From the NCBI RefSeq assembly GCF_964275005.1, contig NC_092695.1, forward strand, positions 7,469,832 through 7,533,831: a stretch of DNA of 64,000 nt. Reading direction: 5' to 3'. Below the pieces are notes generated by a model. That model was not told the origin of the DNA. It did not search any database and saw only the letters and a list, made by a program, of their open reading frames with translations. Positions 56,601-64,000 of this stretch are shown here, one piece after another. The DNA comes from Diadema setosum (Eukaryota > Echinodermata > Echinoidea > Diadematoida > Diadematidae). A program made the position numbers and the translations under genes. The stretch's first letter is position 1. Every line of letters starts with the position of its first letter.

Positions 56601-58880
56601 CACACATACACGTACATACATACACAAATTGTATATAAGTATATTATATATACATATCGTATTACCCTGATGAACACGCTTAAAACTTCTTATCCATCCA
56701 TAGAGCTACAGCTCCATTTTCCATCACGCTCCATCTTAGAGAGCAATCTTTTCTCAAGGACATGGGCTGGATGACACCAGGGCCCCATTTCATAAAAAAG
56801 TTGACACGATAGCAACTCTTGCAAGTGTCATGGTAACGACAATAATCCAGCTTCCTGATTGGTTGTTGCTATGGGGGGTTGCCATTCCAGCAAAAGTTGC
56901 TATTATAACGTCTTTTATGAAGTGGGGTCCAGATTGATATCATCAAGTCTCACTTAGTGATAGTACATTATAATTTTTACACAGATAAAAAGATTTGACA
57001 ACAAGATACCAATTTGGTAAGTAAGTGGGGGGGGGGGGGGTTGACATCAACTAGAGATAAATTGCACGATATAATTGATTAATAAATTCTCCCCAAATTA
57101 TGGAGCAACAATCCAGGAATCTTCACATACAAAAAAAAAAAATACATATTTTCATTTATCTCATGAGAATATAAAGCCGTATCCATCATTCGTACTTTTC
57201 TTTGTATGTGTATTTCAAAATGGATTGTTATGCGTCATCTTCCTGGACTCCAGATTTGTGTACGACCCTCGACTGTGCTGCATCGCCCCCTCAGGAGTCG
57301 AATGTAATCAGCGGGTGCCTCCTGAACCTCTCTTCACCTGCCGCATGACATTCCTGCACAACGCCGCCATTAAGTTCTTTATGTGGCTTCTCGGCTTCGC
57401 TGCCCTGGTCGGTAACACGATCGTGATCGTCTCTCGGCTGCGCCTCAGACACACCAGCACCATCTCCCACGTCCAGTCCATTCTCATTTCTAACCTCGCC
57501 GTATCCGACTTCATCATGGGTCTGTACATGCTCATCCTGGCTGCCAGTGATGTCTACATCGGCGAGTCCTACTTCTGGGAGGACCGGTCCCACGAGTGGC
57601 GGACGAGCAGCACGTGTCGCTTCGCTGGCTTCCTCTCCTTCCTGAGCTGCGAGACGTCCGTCTTCCTCATCACCGTCATCAGCGTCGACCGCTTCATCTG
57701 CATCGTTTTCCCCTACACCAAGAAGCGGCTGACGGTCCGGTCATCCCACGTGCTGACGGCCGCTATTTGGTTGCTGGCCCTGATCCTCAGCATCACGTCC
57801 GTTCTCCTCTCCGTTCTCGACCCGGATGCCTACGATCTCAGCGACGTCTGCGTCGGGCTTCCACTTATCAGGAAAAACACCAACCTCATGTCGACACTCG
57901 ACGAGGAGACCCTCACTAGTATCGGCATCAAGCAGAGCAAGATCATCGCCGCCTCGTCGGCGTCGACTTGGCAGTTCTCCACTGCGATCTTTCTCGGCGT
58001 CAATCTCGTCTGCTTCACCGTTACCGTCGCCGTGTACATTGCCGTGTTCATCAAAGTCCGCCGTGCCTCGTCCACCGTCGGCCGCAAGAAGTACTCCTCC
58101 AACGAGGTCAAAATGGCCATCAAGCTCTCCCTCATCGTGGCCACCGACTTCTTTTGCTGGATGCCCGTCATCATCCTGGGGATCGCCGTTCAGGCCAACG
58201 ATGTCTATGTGTCGCCCAACCTGTACGCCTGGCTGGTTGCTTTCGTTCTCCCCATCAACTCGGCCATCAACCCGTTCCTCTACACACTAGTGGACAGATA
58301 CGCGGATAAACTGAAGTCCTCCATCAGCGGGTCCTCTGAGTCAGGTAACTATAGTCCAGTCTCCAATTCAAACGCTTTGATTCGATCACAAAGCCAGGAT
58401 GAAGGCGTTCGAAATACCGGTAACGGCATATTTAGATACTAAACCAAGTTCTCAATTAACTGTGAAAGGATTATAGACCGTTCATCATCTACACCATCAC
58501 GTGGTACATTACGCTACATTACATTACATTGCATTATATTGCATTGCGCTATTCAAATCATGACTACATTTACAACCGATAACTGACATCAATCAAATGA
58601 GTGAATATCATGAAAACAGTTTTAGCAATTTTATAATCCACCTGAAAATGTGTAAATTGGAGTATGTAACTCATGGTTTGCATAAATGCTTACATCAAGT
58701 AAAGGTTCTTTTCAGACTAGCTTTAATTCAGATCTCTAGATTTCGCTGTAAAATGGCGACAAGGTTTAACGAATCTGTTAAATTCAACTAATGTACGTCT
58801 TTGTGTGTTATCTTCCTTCAACAGGAGACCCACTTCCGACAAAACGGAGCAAAGAAAGTAGTCTGGATGCAAGTAAATAG
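37585..58880 (+). CDS. CUB-LDLa-LRR seven-transmembrane receptor (GRL101 / relaxin-receptor-like), complete, 16 exons
   Basis: Cell-surface receptor; ligand unknown. Exons: 37585-37645, 39041-39156, 39726-39948, 46309-46443, 48593-48709, 49341-49512, 50096-50167, 51499-51570, 52524-52595, 53178-53249, 53925-53999, 54844-54918, 56049-56120, 56504-56581, 57254-58344, 58825-58880: 852 codons plus stop, all phases consistent. Order: signal peptide 1-20, CUB about 25-133, LDLa 148-176 and 181-217, LRR N-cap 222-274, eight LRRs 275-471, Cys-rich hinge, 7TM from about 505. 7TM marks: GN in TM1, NLAVSD in TM2, DRF after TM3, CWMP in TM6, NPFLY in TM7. LDLa plus LRR plus 7TM is the type C LGR / RXFP plan; the added CUB recalls snail GRL101 (recalled). 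A distinct RXFP orthology is not claimed. Confidence 0.9.
38789..38851. repeat. (TG)n microsatellite
   Basis: About 30 TG units in receptor intron 1, beside the MITE that precedes exon 2. Confidence 0.95.
38859..39034. mobile_element. Truncated TTAA-type MITE running up to the CUB exon
   Basis: GAGATAATGAGAAA, TTTATTTGATGAAAAT, GAAATGGCTGAGATAT, then the mirrored TTTTATTAGAATCTCTTTG and TTTTTGGATATCTC. These match the complete copy at 51954-52329 in order. Homology stops five bases before exon 2. Confidence 0.75.
39041..39156 (+). CDS. Receptor exon 2: first half of CUB domain
   Basis: GPYGCEASAARIITSPGFPG, SYPANSLKEWTVEVPKGMQ: the CUB signature Cys, SPGFPGSYP and W. The acceptor CTCTTCAG directly abuts MITE-derived sequence at 38859-39034. 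Confidence 0.9.
39726..39948 (+). CDS. Receptor exon 3: second half of CUB domain
   Basis: AIMSVRTVSLESPWDTLSVN to FELDIVEAFSN. Contains the late CUB features (IRFCSD, SGFELDI). Phase 0 to phase 1. Confidence 0.9.
40006..40159. mobile_element. GGGCCC..TTCATAAA MITE, copy 1 (receptor intron 3)
   Basis: Reverse-orientation relative of the copy at 56779. Shared blocks: ACTTCATAAAAGACGTTA, CCATAGCAACA, GTCGTTACCATGACA and GAGTTGCTATCGT. Confidence 0.7.
40579..43385 (-). mobile_element. 5'-truncated non-LTR retrotransposon (Jockey/CR1-L2-like LINE)
   Basis: Lies inside hAT copy 2: hAT sequence stops at AGTACACTTTT and resumes at GATTTACAAAA. Orientation is minus; its 3' end (left) is a short AAATTG-type repeat. 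About 800 bp of 3' UTR-like sequence precedes the ORF end. The endonuclease part is missing, as is usual for 5'-truncated LINE copies. Target-site duplication is unclear because both sides are T/A-rich. Confidence 0.85.
41374..43374 (-). CDS. LINE reverse transcriptase, 666 codons, frame intact, endonuclease domain missing
   Basis: Copies the element's RNA by target-primed reverse transcription. Visible motifs: RPISLLTSVSKILERL (about 241-256), FQFGFRKQHSTTHALL (275-290), motif A FLDFSKAFDTIDH (309-321, catalytic Asp311), CGVPQGSLLGPLLFILYIND (366-385) and FADDTNLFLS (398-407, catalytic Asp pair). The C-terminus keeps the YTGPKYWNDLP block common in CR1/L2/Jockey-group elements. The first 100 residues are the linker that normally follows the apurinic endonuclease. 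No stop codon interrupts it, so the insertion is fairly recent; it cannot mobilise itself without the lost 5' part. Confidence 0.92.
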   Translation of the reverse strand: MCNVYIPLSRRFRSNYKRVPKQPWISKSLLRSINRKNKLFYRYRKSPNDVTKSRYIRYRNVLTSSLRLAKQLYFANQFEKCKFDIKSTWRVINTALKSSTVTNSPTHILNDGHQVDDPQEMADVFNDYFVNLGPDLASKIPNTQTTFHSLLKDRNVQTMFFIPIVEEEIKEIVDNLNIKKSIGNDGISAFLLKNIINEIISPLTYIFNQSLSSGKVPDNMKIARVVPIYKKGPKEFVSNYRPISLLTSVSKILERLVYKRTLRFLVNCNILSNFQFGFRKQHSTTHALLAFIDKVAHALDDASHTIGVFLDFSKAFDTIDHHILHYKLSHYGIRGRALEWFKDYLTNRKQFVYINGYESGMTSTSCGVPQGSLLGPLLFILYINDLQNSSQILSFICFADDTNLFLSHRNPNTLVSIMNNELKSLQTWIYANKLSLNVDKTHYMLFSNFLQVIPDDVKVNDINLTRVDSTKFLGLYIDSDLSWKTHFNFLSKILSRNTGILNKLKHFLPNHILQIVYSTMISPYLNYGILAWGNASKYLLDSLFLLQKRAIKIINHAGYLSHTNALFQKNKILKLIDLFGYNLGIFMYKFSSKDLPGVFLQMFIRNNSVHHYPTRQSDAYHLPRTRTVFAKNTIMYTGPKYWNDLPTEVKSCLSLSSFSVNSDSMY
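44071..45890. repeat. Tandem array of about 275-bp units inside hAT copy 2
   Basis: Anchor GTTCATGATATTCAG at about 44071, 44344, 44628, 44898, 45173, 45436 and 45612. The 176-bp step near 45540 marks an internal deletion. Same hairpin-bearing units as copy 1. Confidence 0.88.
46309..46443 (+). CDS. Receptor exon 4: degenerate LDLa module 1
   Basis: MRPCESGPQFVNVEAQCDGV then FDCADYSDEKNC. Four instead of six cysteines: C2, C4, C5 and C6 align, while C1 and its partner C3 are absent. The calcium-site acidic residues D..D..SDE remain. Phase 1 to phase 1. Confidence 0.88.
47097..47126. repeat. Poly(A) tract, about 30 bases
   Basis: Homopolymer in receptor intron 4; length may be inexact. Confidence 0.9.
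47881..47957 (+). tRNA. tRNA-Ala(AGC)-like sequence in receptor intron 4
   Basis: TAGCTCAGTCGGTAGAGC forms a good D arm (A box). The anticodon arm CCGGC/TCCGG has loop CTAGCAA (anticodon AGC, U33 present), and the B box GGGTTCGACTCC is sound. GGGCTTT pairs with GAATCCC except one position, but three extra bases lie between acceptor and D arm. A TTTT terminator follows at once. A tRNA pseudogene or SINE head is more likely than a working gene. Confidence 0.45.
48072..48474. mobile_element. Element with CAATAGGGA inverted ends and 46-bp internal repeats
   Basis: CAATAGGGAACTCTAGG at the left, mirrored by CCTAGATTTAAACCTCCCTATTG. Inside, GTCCGCTCAATATTGATGCA plus a TAATGGGGCGCCATTTTGT block repeat three times (48225-48361, period 45-46). 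In receptor intron 4, just before LDLa exon 5. No coding. Confidence 0.65.
48593..48709 (+). CDS. Receptor exon 5: LDLa module 2
   Basis: CGADAYYCRGYSDFCIPDTR, LCDGWTDCPSGDDEVMC: all six cysteines and the acidic calcium site. Phase 1 to phase 1, GTAAGT donor. Confidence 0.93.
49341..49512 (+). CDS. Receptor exon 6: LRR N-terminal cap
   Basis: SLKCPLGCSCGESVFIGRYG to NTSRKAIL. The CPxxCxC start is typical of LRR caps. Starts phase 1, ends phase 2 to enter the LRR series. The acceptor follows a long T tract (TTTTAAG). Confidence 0.82.
50096..50167 (+). CDS. Receptor exon 7: LRR 1
   Basis: 72 bp, phase 2 at both ends: NLKGAPINELRPGVFVGLRN. Confidence 0.88.
50222..50413. mobile_element. pogo/Tc1-mariner-type MITE, copy 2
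   Basis: Relative of the copy at 25480: GAGACTCCCGTTGTAACGAC at the left, TTCGTTATAACGGGAGTGCACTG at the right. In receptor intron 7, 55 bp after the LRR 1 exon. Confidence 0.65.
50427..50570 (-). mobile_element. LINE 3'-end fragment, same family as 40579-43385
   Basis: TTCAATTTATTTTCATACTTCTCAATG and TCCGGCTTGGATGT match CAATTTATTTTCGTATTTCTCGATGG and TCCAGCTTGGATGT at 40605-40680. Only the 3' tip remains. Confidence 0.65.
50566..50705. repeat. Local repeat of TATGTATAACGCTA
   Basis: The motif appears four times with variable spacing in receptor intron 7. Confidence 0.6.
51499..51570 (+). CDS. Receptor exon 8: LRR 2
   Basis: 72 bp, phase 2: DISSANLTRFPPGMFDGLDR. Confidence 0.9.
51954..52329. 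mobile_element. Complete 376-bp hairpin MITE with TTAA targets
   Basis: Starts AGGGATCGTATAG, ends CTGTACCAGCCCT, with TTAA on both sides (51950-51953, 52330-52333). Long inverted arms meet near AAAGTGTCGGACCCACACTTT. TTAA targets point to piggyBac or Kolobok; the AGGG..CCCT ends suggest the latter (inference). In receptor intron 8. Confidence 0.75.
52524..52595 (+). CDS. Receptor exon 9: LRR 3
   Basis: 72 bp, phase 2: IADNNSLTYLERGAFRHLFN. Confidence 0.9.
53178..53249 (+). CDS. Receptor exon 10: LRR 4
   Basis: 72 bp, phase 2: YLDINKIARLDDGCFLDLHN. A run of six T in the codons for CFL keeps the frame. Confidence 0.9.
53449..53652. repeat. (TA)n microsatellites
   Basis: A short TA run at about 53452-53466 and a long one at 53605-53651, in receptor intron 10. 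Confidence 0.9.
53925..53999 (+). CDS. Receptor exon 11: LRR 5
   Basis: 75 bp, phase 2: GMENNSLSDIRPGTFADLGQ; one codon longer than the 24-residue repeats. Confidence 0.9.
54537..54712. repeat. 176-bp element with 22-bp imperfect inverted ends
   Basis: TTTAAATCTAGTCCATGATTAGC against GGTTATCCATGGACTAGCTTTGAA. Interior CpG-rich; intron 11 of the receptor. Confidence 0.5.
54844..54918 (+). CDS. Receptor exon 12: LRR 6
   Basis: 75 bp, phase 2: VLPANNITSINSSLFDGIRE, with NIT and NSS glycosylation sites. Confidence 0.9.
55508..55629. repeat. Imperfect fold-back repeat
   Basis: ATGCTAACCTATGGGGCGCCATGTGTCGCA is mirrored by TGCGACACTTGGCGTCCC and GTTAGCAT, with a TTATTTTCGTCGAC centre. Intron 12 of the receptor. 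Confidence 0.6.
56049..56120 (+). CDS. Receptor exon 13: LRR 7
   Basis: 72 bp, phase 2: SFEDNPLSTIVPGTFQNLSI. Confidence 0.9.
56504..56581 (+). CDS. Receptor exon 14: LRR 8
   Basis: 78 bp, phase 2: YLLLRPRTPLRLYPEIYDGL. The most divergent repeat, two codons longer than the norm. Confidence 0.85.
56779..56932. mobile_element. GGGCCCC..TTCATAAA MITE, copy 2 (receptor intron 14)
   Basis: GGGCCCCATTTCATAAAAAAG at the left, TTTATGAAGTGGGGTCC at the right; GATAGCAACTCTTGC mirrors GCAAAAGTTGCTATTA. Inverse orientation to the copy at 40006. Confidence 0.75.
57254..58344 (+). CDS. Receptor exon 15: hinge and the whole 7TM domain
   Basis: Opens with FVYDPRLCCIAPSGVECNQR, the Cys-rich hinge of LGRs. 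All seven helices follow in one exon: TM2 NLAVSDFIMGLYML, TM3 end SVDRFICIVFPY, an extended second outer loop (SDVCVGLPLIRKN), TM6 DFFCWMPVIILG and TM7 LPINSAINPFLYTLVD. Strikingly GC-rich. Ends at CAG before GTAACT; read-through gives another tail ending at 58442. Confidence 0.95.
58825..58880 (+). CDS. Receptor exon 16: alternative short C-terminal tail
   Basis: After CTTCAACAG, phase 1: DPLPTKRSKESSLDASK and TAG. Ser/Lys-rich, as expected of a cytoplasmic GPCR tail. The intron-retained form ends instead with GNGIFRY. Confidence 0.65.
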
Positions 58881-61800
58881 TAAATAATAGTTAAATGACC
58901 TAAAATTTAGTGAATGAACCTCGCTCAACGTGTTCTCTCTCACCATCTACGTTTAACGACATTAACATTTTCATGCCGCCACCAACACGCAAGAAAAAGT
59001 AGCCAAATAACTCTTGAGGGTTTTCGTTATCATTTTTTTTTTATTTTCAGACCTTATGCATAATATGGGGAGGGGGAAATAGTCGAGAGTTGAATGGAGT
59101 CATCTACAGTTCCATGTATACGTAGAAACCATTCGTCTGGGTATTAATCAAAGCTTCTCTAATTTTACGTCATACATCGCGTATGAAGAATATTGGGATA
59201 AATTCAATGACTTCTTCCCCCCCCCCCCCACAACAACAACAACCAAACGAAATCATGAACATGGTGCGCATCCATTCTTGCTGTTTTACATCAATAATTT
59301 CGAAGCAGCTGTTAATTGCGTCAACATTACAAGATCTAGGCACCCCCCCCCCCTTGTCTCTTATAATGTAGGTTAGGTCATAATTCAAGGAAACACTTTC
59401 GTACATCGCATGACTCCTCCGCTGTATACATCTGAGTACAAAACTTTCTCTAAATTCCTCTTTATTTGAAATCTATATAAGATTGTCGTGAGGGACCCAT
59501 CGAAAATTAGATTAAGAAAAATTTTGACCTCTAAATCTATCATATAGATTGAGATATTTGATTGCATGATCCCTCATCTCAATTTTAAGAATTTAGAGAC
59601 AGGGGGATTCTCACACGTGTGGATTTATATGCGAGCACAGTATACTGTGAACGAGATTGTTAAAGCGTGCAAACCATTGCACCAACGAGTCTGTCAAGTG
59701 AGATAACATCATTTTACACCTTTTTGGTTAATCTCGAGGAACCTTGCTTACGACAGAATGGGGTAGTTGTTGTTACCGTTATAGGTTGATAGCCATAATC
59801 ATATATAGTGGGGTTTAAGTGATTTTAGGATTCTATATACATGTACTTCGAACAATGTTGATATACACGCAGCATTAACATGTTTTCGATATGAGTAGAT
59901 AATTCAGATAGGCAGATAGATAGATGCGTTCTTACATAACACAATGAATGGACGTATTCCATCAAGTTTGTGACCAAAACCAAGTTGTGGGTTACAGAAA
60001 CAATATGGAATGAACAAACGTGTATCACCCATATGAATGCGTCATGCATAGATGTAAGATGGGGTATCAAAGTGACAAATAATGACCCGTTTTCGTGCGA
60101 TTTGATTCAAAATGTCAGTGTATCCAACAAACCATTTTGACATCGATGACCATTAAATGGAAACGTAATGCATATTGACAGTGCACGTCTATAACAGTGT
60201 TTTCATTCTTCTCTTCTGCATTTTCCTCGTCATAAAAGCCATATCACGTAGAAATCACATATCGTAGAAGTAATCCTACAGTTTAAACTACTCGCCCTTT
60301 ATTGTCTATCTATACATAACGCTTTCTAGAAAGAGCACATTCTAATATGACGGACGAACATTTTGTGTTTCAACTATGTATTATGATTGTTAACATGACA
60401 TGATAGCAAACTCTTTCAGAATAAGGCAAAGAACGCATCTCATCTATATCAGCCCTACATCGACCGATGTTGAAGTATATTGTGCATCTTTATTGTCCAT
60501 TCACAAAAATTCTTTGTTTTAAGGTATCACGCTGCAAACGTCAGATATGACGTCATTATGCTAGTCCGGTAATATCTGGAAACATGGGCTGGGAAATATT
60601 CGAATGTTTGACTTTGTTACATCAGGTGTCACAAAGCATCATGTCCTAAATGAACACTGAGGGACACACAGACGAACAACTCTTTGTAGTCAGTCATCGC
60701 ATTTAGGTCTCACACAAAATTCAAGCATTGTGAAGACAAAATTGACTTTATAGACAATGTAAATAATGTTGAAATCAAGACATTTTTCCTTTATTGACGG
60801 TTCGGACTCAAACAAACTCTTTTTACACTTCCTTTTCTTGACTCGGTATACTTTTCGTGGCCCATTTAGGACTATCCTTACCCCCGCCCAGTCTGTTTTG
60901 CTTTCTATACTCACCAATAAATCCCACACCAAGCCTTTGTCTCGGGCTAAGGAGAAAACTGACGTGCTGACACGTGCATTATTTTTTGTTAGTCCCTCAC
61001 TTTTAGAATGGTAAATAACTCGTTACTGCTTGGTCAGTTGGTTTTCGGGCTTATAGTCTCCATCTCAAAACAAAAGTGGTCCTAAAAAACAAACATTGAG
61101 ACCCATCTTTTTGTAGGACCTCTTTGTTTTTGGATGTCTCAGCCATTTCATAACGAATGGTGCTTACGTTTCATTTCATTCCTTTTTCTGTTCAGCATTC
61201 TTGCTTGTGTCAGTTAGAGATTTTTCAAATAGCCTATATTTGATTTGCCAAATTTTTCAGCTGTTTGTTAAATTGAATTCGCAACAAAGTTTCCAAGAAT
61301 GAAAAGTTTTGTTTCCTAGTGGCAATTCTTTGTAAATGTCTTTCTGTTTTATCATGAAGATAGAATGTATTATAGTTCCATGTAATATTTCTCCTGTAGG
61401 CGTACAATCTTGTGGATGCGCAGTAAAATTCAAAGTTGCCAATTAGATATATATGTATATATATATATTTTTTTTTTTTATTTTTTTTACAATAATTACC
61501 CCAGGATTTGGTGGGTAAGATTTTAACTCAGTGCTTTACACCCATACTTGCCCAGGAACATTGTATTGTAAATATGACCATTCAACAGTCGTATGCTCCA
61601 GTAATAGTACACTCGTAACTTGTAAGTCCCGGATCGTGCTCTACCGTACTTCTAGTCATTGTCTGATGACGGCGTGCAATATGTGCGAGCAGTGTCGTCC
61701 GTGCAACTCAGTGAGAAGAATTTCTCTTTCGTGTCTGTCTGCATGACCGCCAGACATCCCGGAGAAAGAAGATGGTCCACGTTCCTCCAGTCTTTTGCCG

Positions 61801-62647
61801 TGCACGATGTGAAAAGGGGGGAAAATAACAATTCATTTCCATTACAAGCAGTTTTGCAACGTGATAAAAATCTGGTTTACGAGGAAGAATTATAGCAGAG
61901 ATCATAAAATGGTCTGGAAAAATGAAAAAGTCTGACCACGAAATTATGTTGTGGTTAGTCCACTTACATAATATATTATATAATACTAAGTACAGTTAAA
62001 ATGCATTTATGACTTGACACAAGGTAAATATTAATGATGAATATTTGAAATCCTTTCCCAAATATTTTGTACAGAGGACGAGGTATACCCTTCCGCTCAA
62101 ATTTTATTCCAAATATAAACACCACACTTACTTTGGAGTTTTATCTACGCTACAACATAATATCAAAATTTGAAATGATAGAAATCATGGATGAAGGTGG
62201 TACGATCCGTTGAACACATTCAAACTGGCAAATGGGCAGTAGAAAATACGCAATAATCAAAGTGTCAGCTCACCAGTCCTTTTATCGAAGTATTCAGGTA
62301 TACATTCAGCCTAAGCACTGCGCGAGCTGCGTAATATATACAAATTTTATTCACAACCCGAGAAGGACAGACTTTCCCTTTAAAACGTGTCTACATCCTC
62401 GTCCTGCATGCCTTCAAAATGTGTCTATATCCTCGTCCTGCACGACAAGAACCGATGAATACAATTAGGATTGGTTCAGACTTAGGTTTTCACGAAGGGA
62501 TTCGCCAAAAAGACTATACAAAGCAGATGATGAATTTGCACGCAAATAACTCAGATAACCTGAGGATAAGTGTCCACAAAATGATATATGACAGGTTCTT
62601 TCACCCTAATTTCATCGGGCGCTACACGTGAAGCATACCGGGTTTAC
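58881..62647. other. Intergenic region right of the receptor
   Basis: No exon recognised. A MITE-related piece (TCTTTTTGTAGGACCTCTTTG, TTTTTGGATGTCTCAGCC) lies at about 61090-61150. A 30-bp imperfect duplication (TCTACATCCTCGTCCTGCA) is at about 62388-62450. Otherwise AT-rich with short C and T runs. Confidence 0.55.
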
Positions 62648-62878
62648 CGCCATACACTTCGTTGACATGGTTCCCCGAATGTCCGGGACATTGCCAGCCC
62701 CCGCTCCCGGCCCCCTGAGAGCAGTCCAGCCACACGTAGTCGTCGTCGCCACACCTGGCTTTCAGGTCGTGGAGCATGTCGAGGATGAGTTCGCGGTCGG
62801 TAGGGAGCATCACCGTCATGTTTCTCGACAGGCAGACCGTGGACGCATTCCCACGCGGCATCGTGTCACAAGCGGGGT
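62648..62878 (-). CDS. Exon of a C-type-lectin-like extracellular protein (partial)
   Basis: One 231-bp exon, phase 1 at both ends, bounded by TTTTCAG and GTAAAC. It reads PACDTMPRGNASTVCLSRNM, TVMLPTDRELILDMLHDLKA, RCGDDDYVWLDCSQG, GWQCPG. The Cys spacing and the YVWLDCSQ..GWQCP core resemble the central part of C-type lectin-like domains. Symmetrical phase-1 exons are typical of shuffled extracellular modules. Flanking exons were not found, so gene identity is open; another receptor of the neighbouring type is possible. Confidence 0.55.
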
Positions 62879-64000
62879 CTGAAAAGATGGAGCAATTTGG
62901 AGACTTACTTTGAAATCCGGTGATTAATTCTTGCAGGCTGTTAGAGCACTTACATGTTGCATGTATGTGTTGTAAATTATTATGTAGAGTTTATGGGTCT
63001 ACATGAAATAGGAACAGCAAATGTATATTAATCATGGCTTCCACAAGTAGGGAACTCCATGTGATTGCTTTCAAAGATATTTCCTTGCTAAAACAGTCAA
63101 CTTTGCTTCGCTTACTAGTATTATTTACATTGTAAAACATATTTATGTAATATATCATGGCAGGCAGGCGATCATTTAGTATTTTATAGGTTGTTATGAC
63201 AACTTATTTCGAAAACGTAAAGCCTGTGCGAGATTTGCCAAGCAAACGTCTGACGAGCACAAGATTGTTTCACTAGACTGTCCAGATGAGTGATTACAAG
63301 ACAATGTACTTTGACTCGTTTATACGTGGATTAATCTGAACTTGATATCCCGTATACTAGTAATGGCTTACTCACAGTGAAGTTGGTACCCAAGCTACTG
63401 AGAACTCACACAGAATCAGCCAATGAAAAACACTCATTTCTCGTGGCGCCCACTAGCGGCGATATAGTTTTCGACATTGTCCGTCCCTCAAATTAATCCT
63501 TGCGATAACAAGAATTTTACAGGTGGGAAACAAAAGGCGTTCTGGTAAGAGGCATGTGAGCTGAAGAGTCAAAGAAAATGGCATGACTAGCCCGGATGAC
63601 AAATTTTCTTCACTTTCAACCAAATTTATGTATCATTACTCCACTGTCGAAGATACAGCTTTGAATGTGATCATCACTCACTCAAAATATCTCCGACATA
63701 TTTATAGCTTGGAAGTACAATCTTTCTTTACTGTGTTATCATTATTATTATTTTGTGTGTACAATGATTGGCCCTATGATTTCAGATTCCTTAATCTCGT
63801 GAAACTTATTTTCTCAAAAGCTCGCACCGCTTTGCATATTTCTTCTCCTCGACTGGCCAACTTGTCCATACAATGTATTACGATTACATCAACAGTGCAT
63901 GGTTACTGTAGTAAACGCACCTGAGTACACAAGATGGATATCCAATCAACTTTTTTTAAGTATACTTTTAGCCACCTTCGATGAAGTAATGCAGGGGCGG
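62879..64000. other. Right edge: no recognised gene
   Basis: AT-rich; may hold the intron upstream of the lectin-like exon. The final bases CAGGGGCGG match the transposon-end type seen at 4991. Confidence 0.4.

Noticed and set aside
57596-58309. Long open frames on other frames and the opposite strand of the 7TM exon
   Set aside because: Shadows caused by the high GC content of the exon; no domain in them.
60550-60562. TGACGTCA, a perfect CRE
   Set aside because: A single 8-bp palindrome in intergenic sequence with no gene start beside it.

Overview
This is nuclear DNA of an invertebrate animal: AT-rich, intron-rich and crowded with non-autonomous DNA transposons, tRNA-derived repeats, one LINE and many microsatellites. 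The repeat types, a GM2-activator-like gene and a CUB/LDLa/LRR G-protein-coupled receptor fit a marine deuterostome, most likely an echinoderm. That assignment is inference; no species-diagnostic gene is present.

Layout. (1) 1-3.6 kb, minus strand: the 5' part of a GM2-activator-like lysosomal lipid-binding protein gene (two coding exons), running off the left edge. (2) 3.6-13.9 kb: intergenic. It holds a SINE, a 582-bp tandem duplication of G-poor sequence, triplet repeats, and a 2.94-kb hAT-type element with TTACTATC target-site duplications. (3) 13.9-31.2 kb, plus strand: a complete 12-exon acid ceramidase gene (391 codons plus stop). Every exon phase joins, and the catalytic residues of the human enzyme are conserved. 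Its introns hold several MITEs, a 1-kb element with five DR1 nuclear-receptor-type sites, a 70-bp satellite, and two insertions of a tRNA-like repeat, one starting with a perfect 94-bp palindrome. (4) 31.2-37.6 kb: intergenic, with inverted-repeat elements. (5) 37.6-58.9 kb, plus strand: a complete 16-exon receptor gene (852 codons plus stop). It encodes a signal peptide, CUB domain, two LDLa modules, LRR N-cap, eight LRRs, hinge and 7TM, resembling the snail GRL101 / relaxin-receptor (type C LGR) group. Intron 3 carries a second copy of the hAT element, itself interrupted by a 5'-truncated LINE with an intact reverse-transcriptase frame. (6) 58.9-64 kb: intergenic plus one minus-strand exon resembling part of a C-type lectin domain.

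Biology. The GM2-activator-like and acid ceramidase genes are divergently oriented neighbours, and both act in lysosomal sphingolipid breakdown: one presents glycolipid to hydrolases, the other cleaves ceramide. A TCATGTGAC motif of the MiT/TFE type lies about 100 bp before the ceramidase start codon. The receptor is a separate cell-surface signalling gene. All exon joins were made by eye from splice sites, phase and protein family knowledge, with no transcript evidence.
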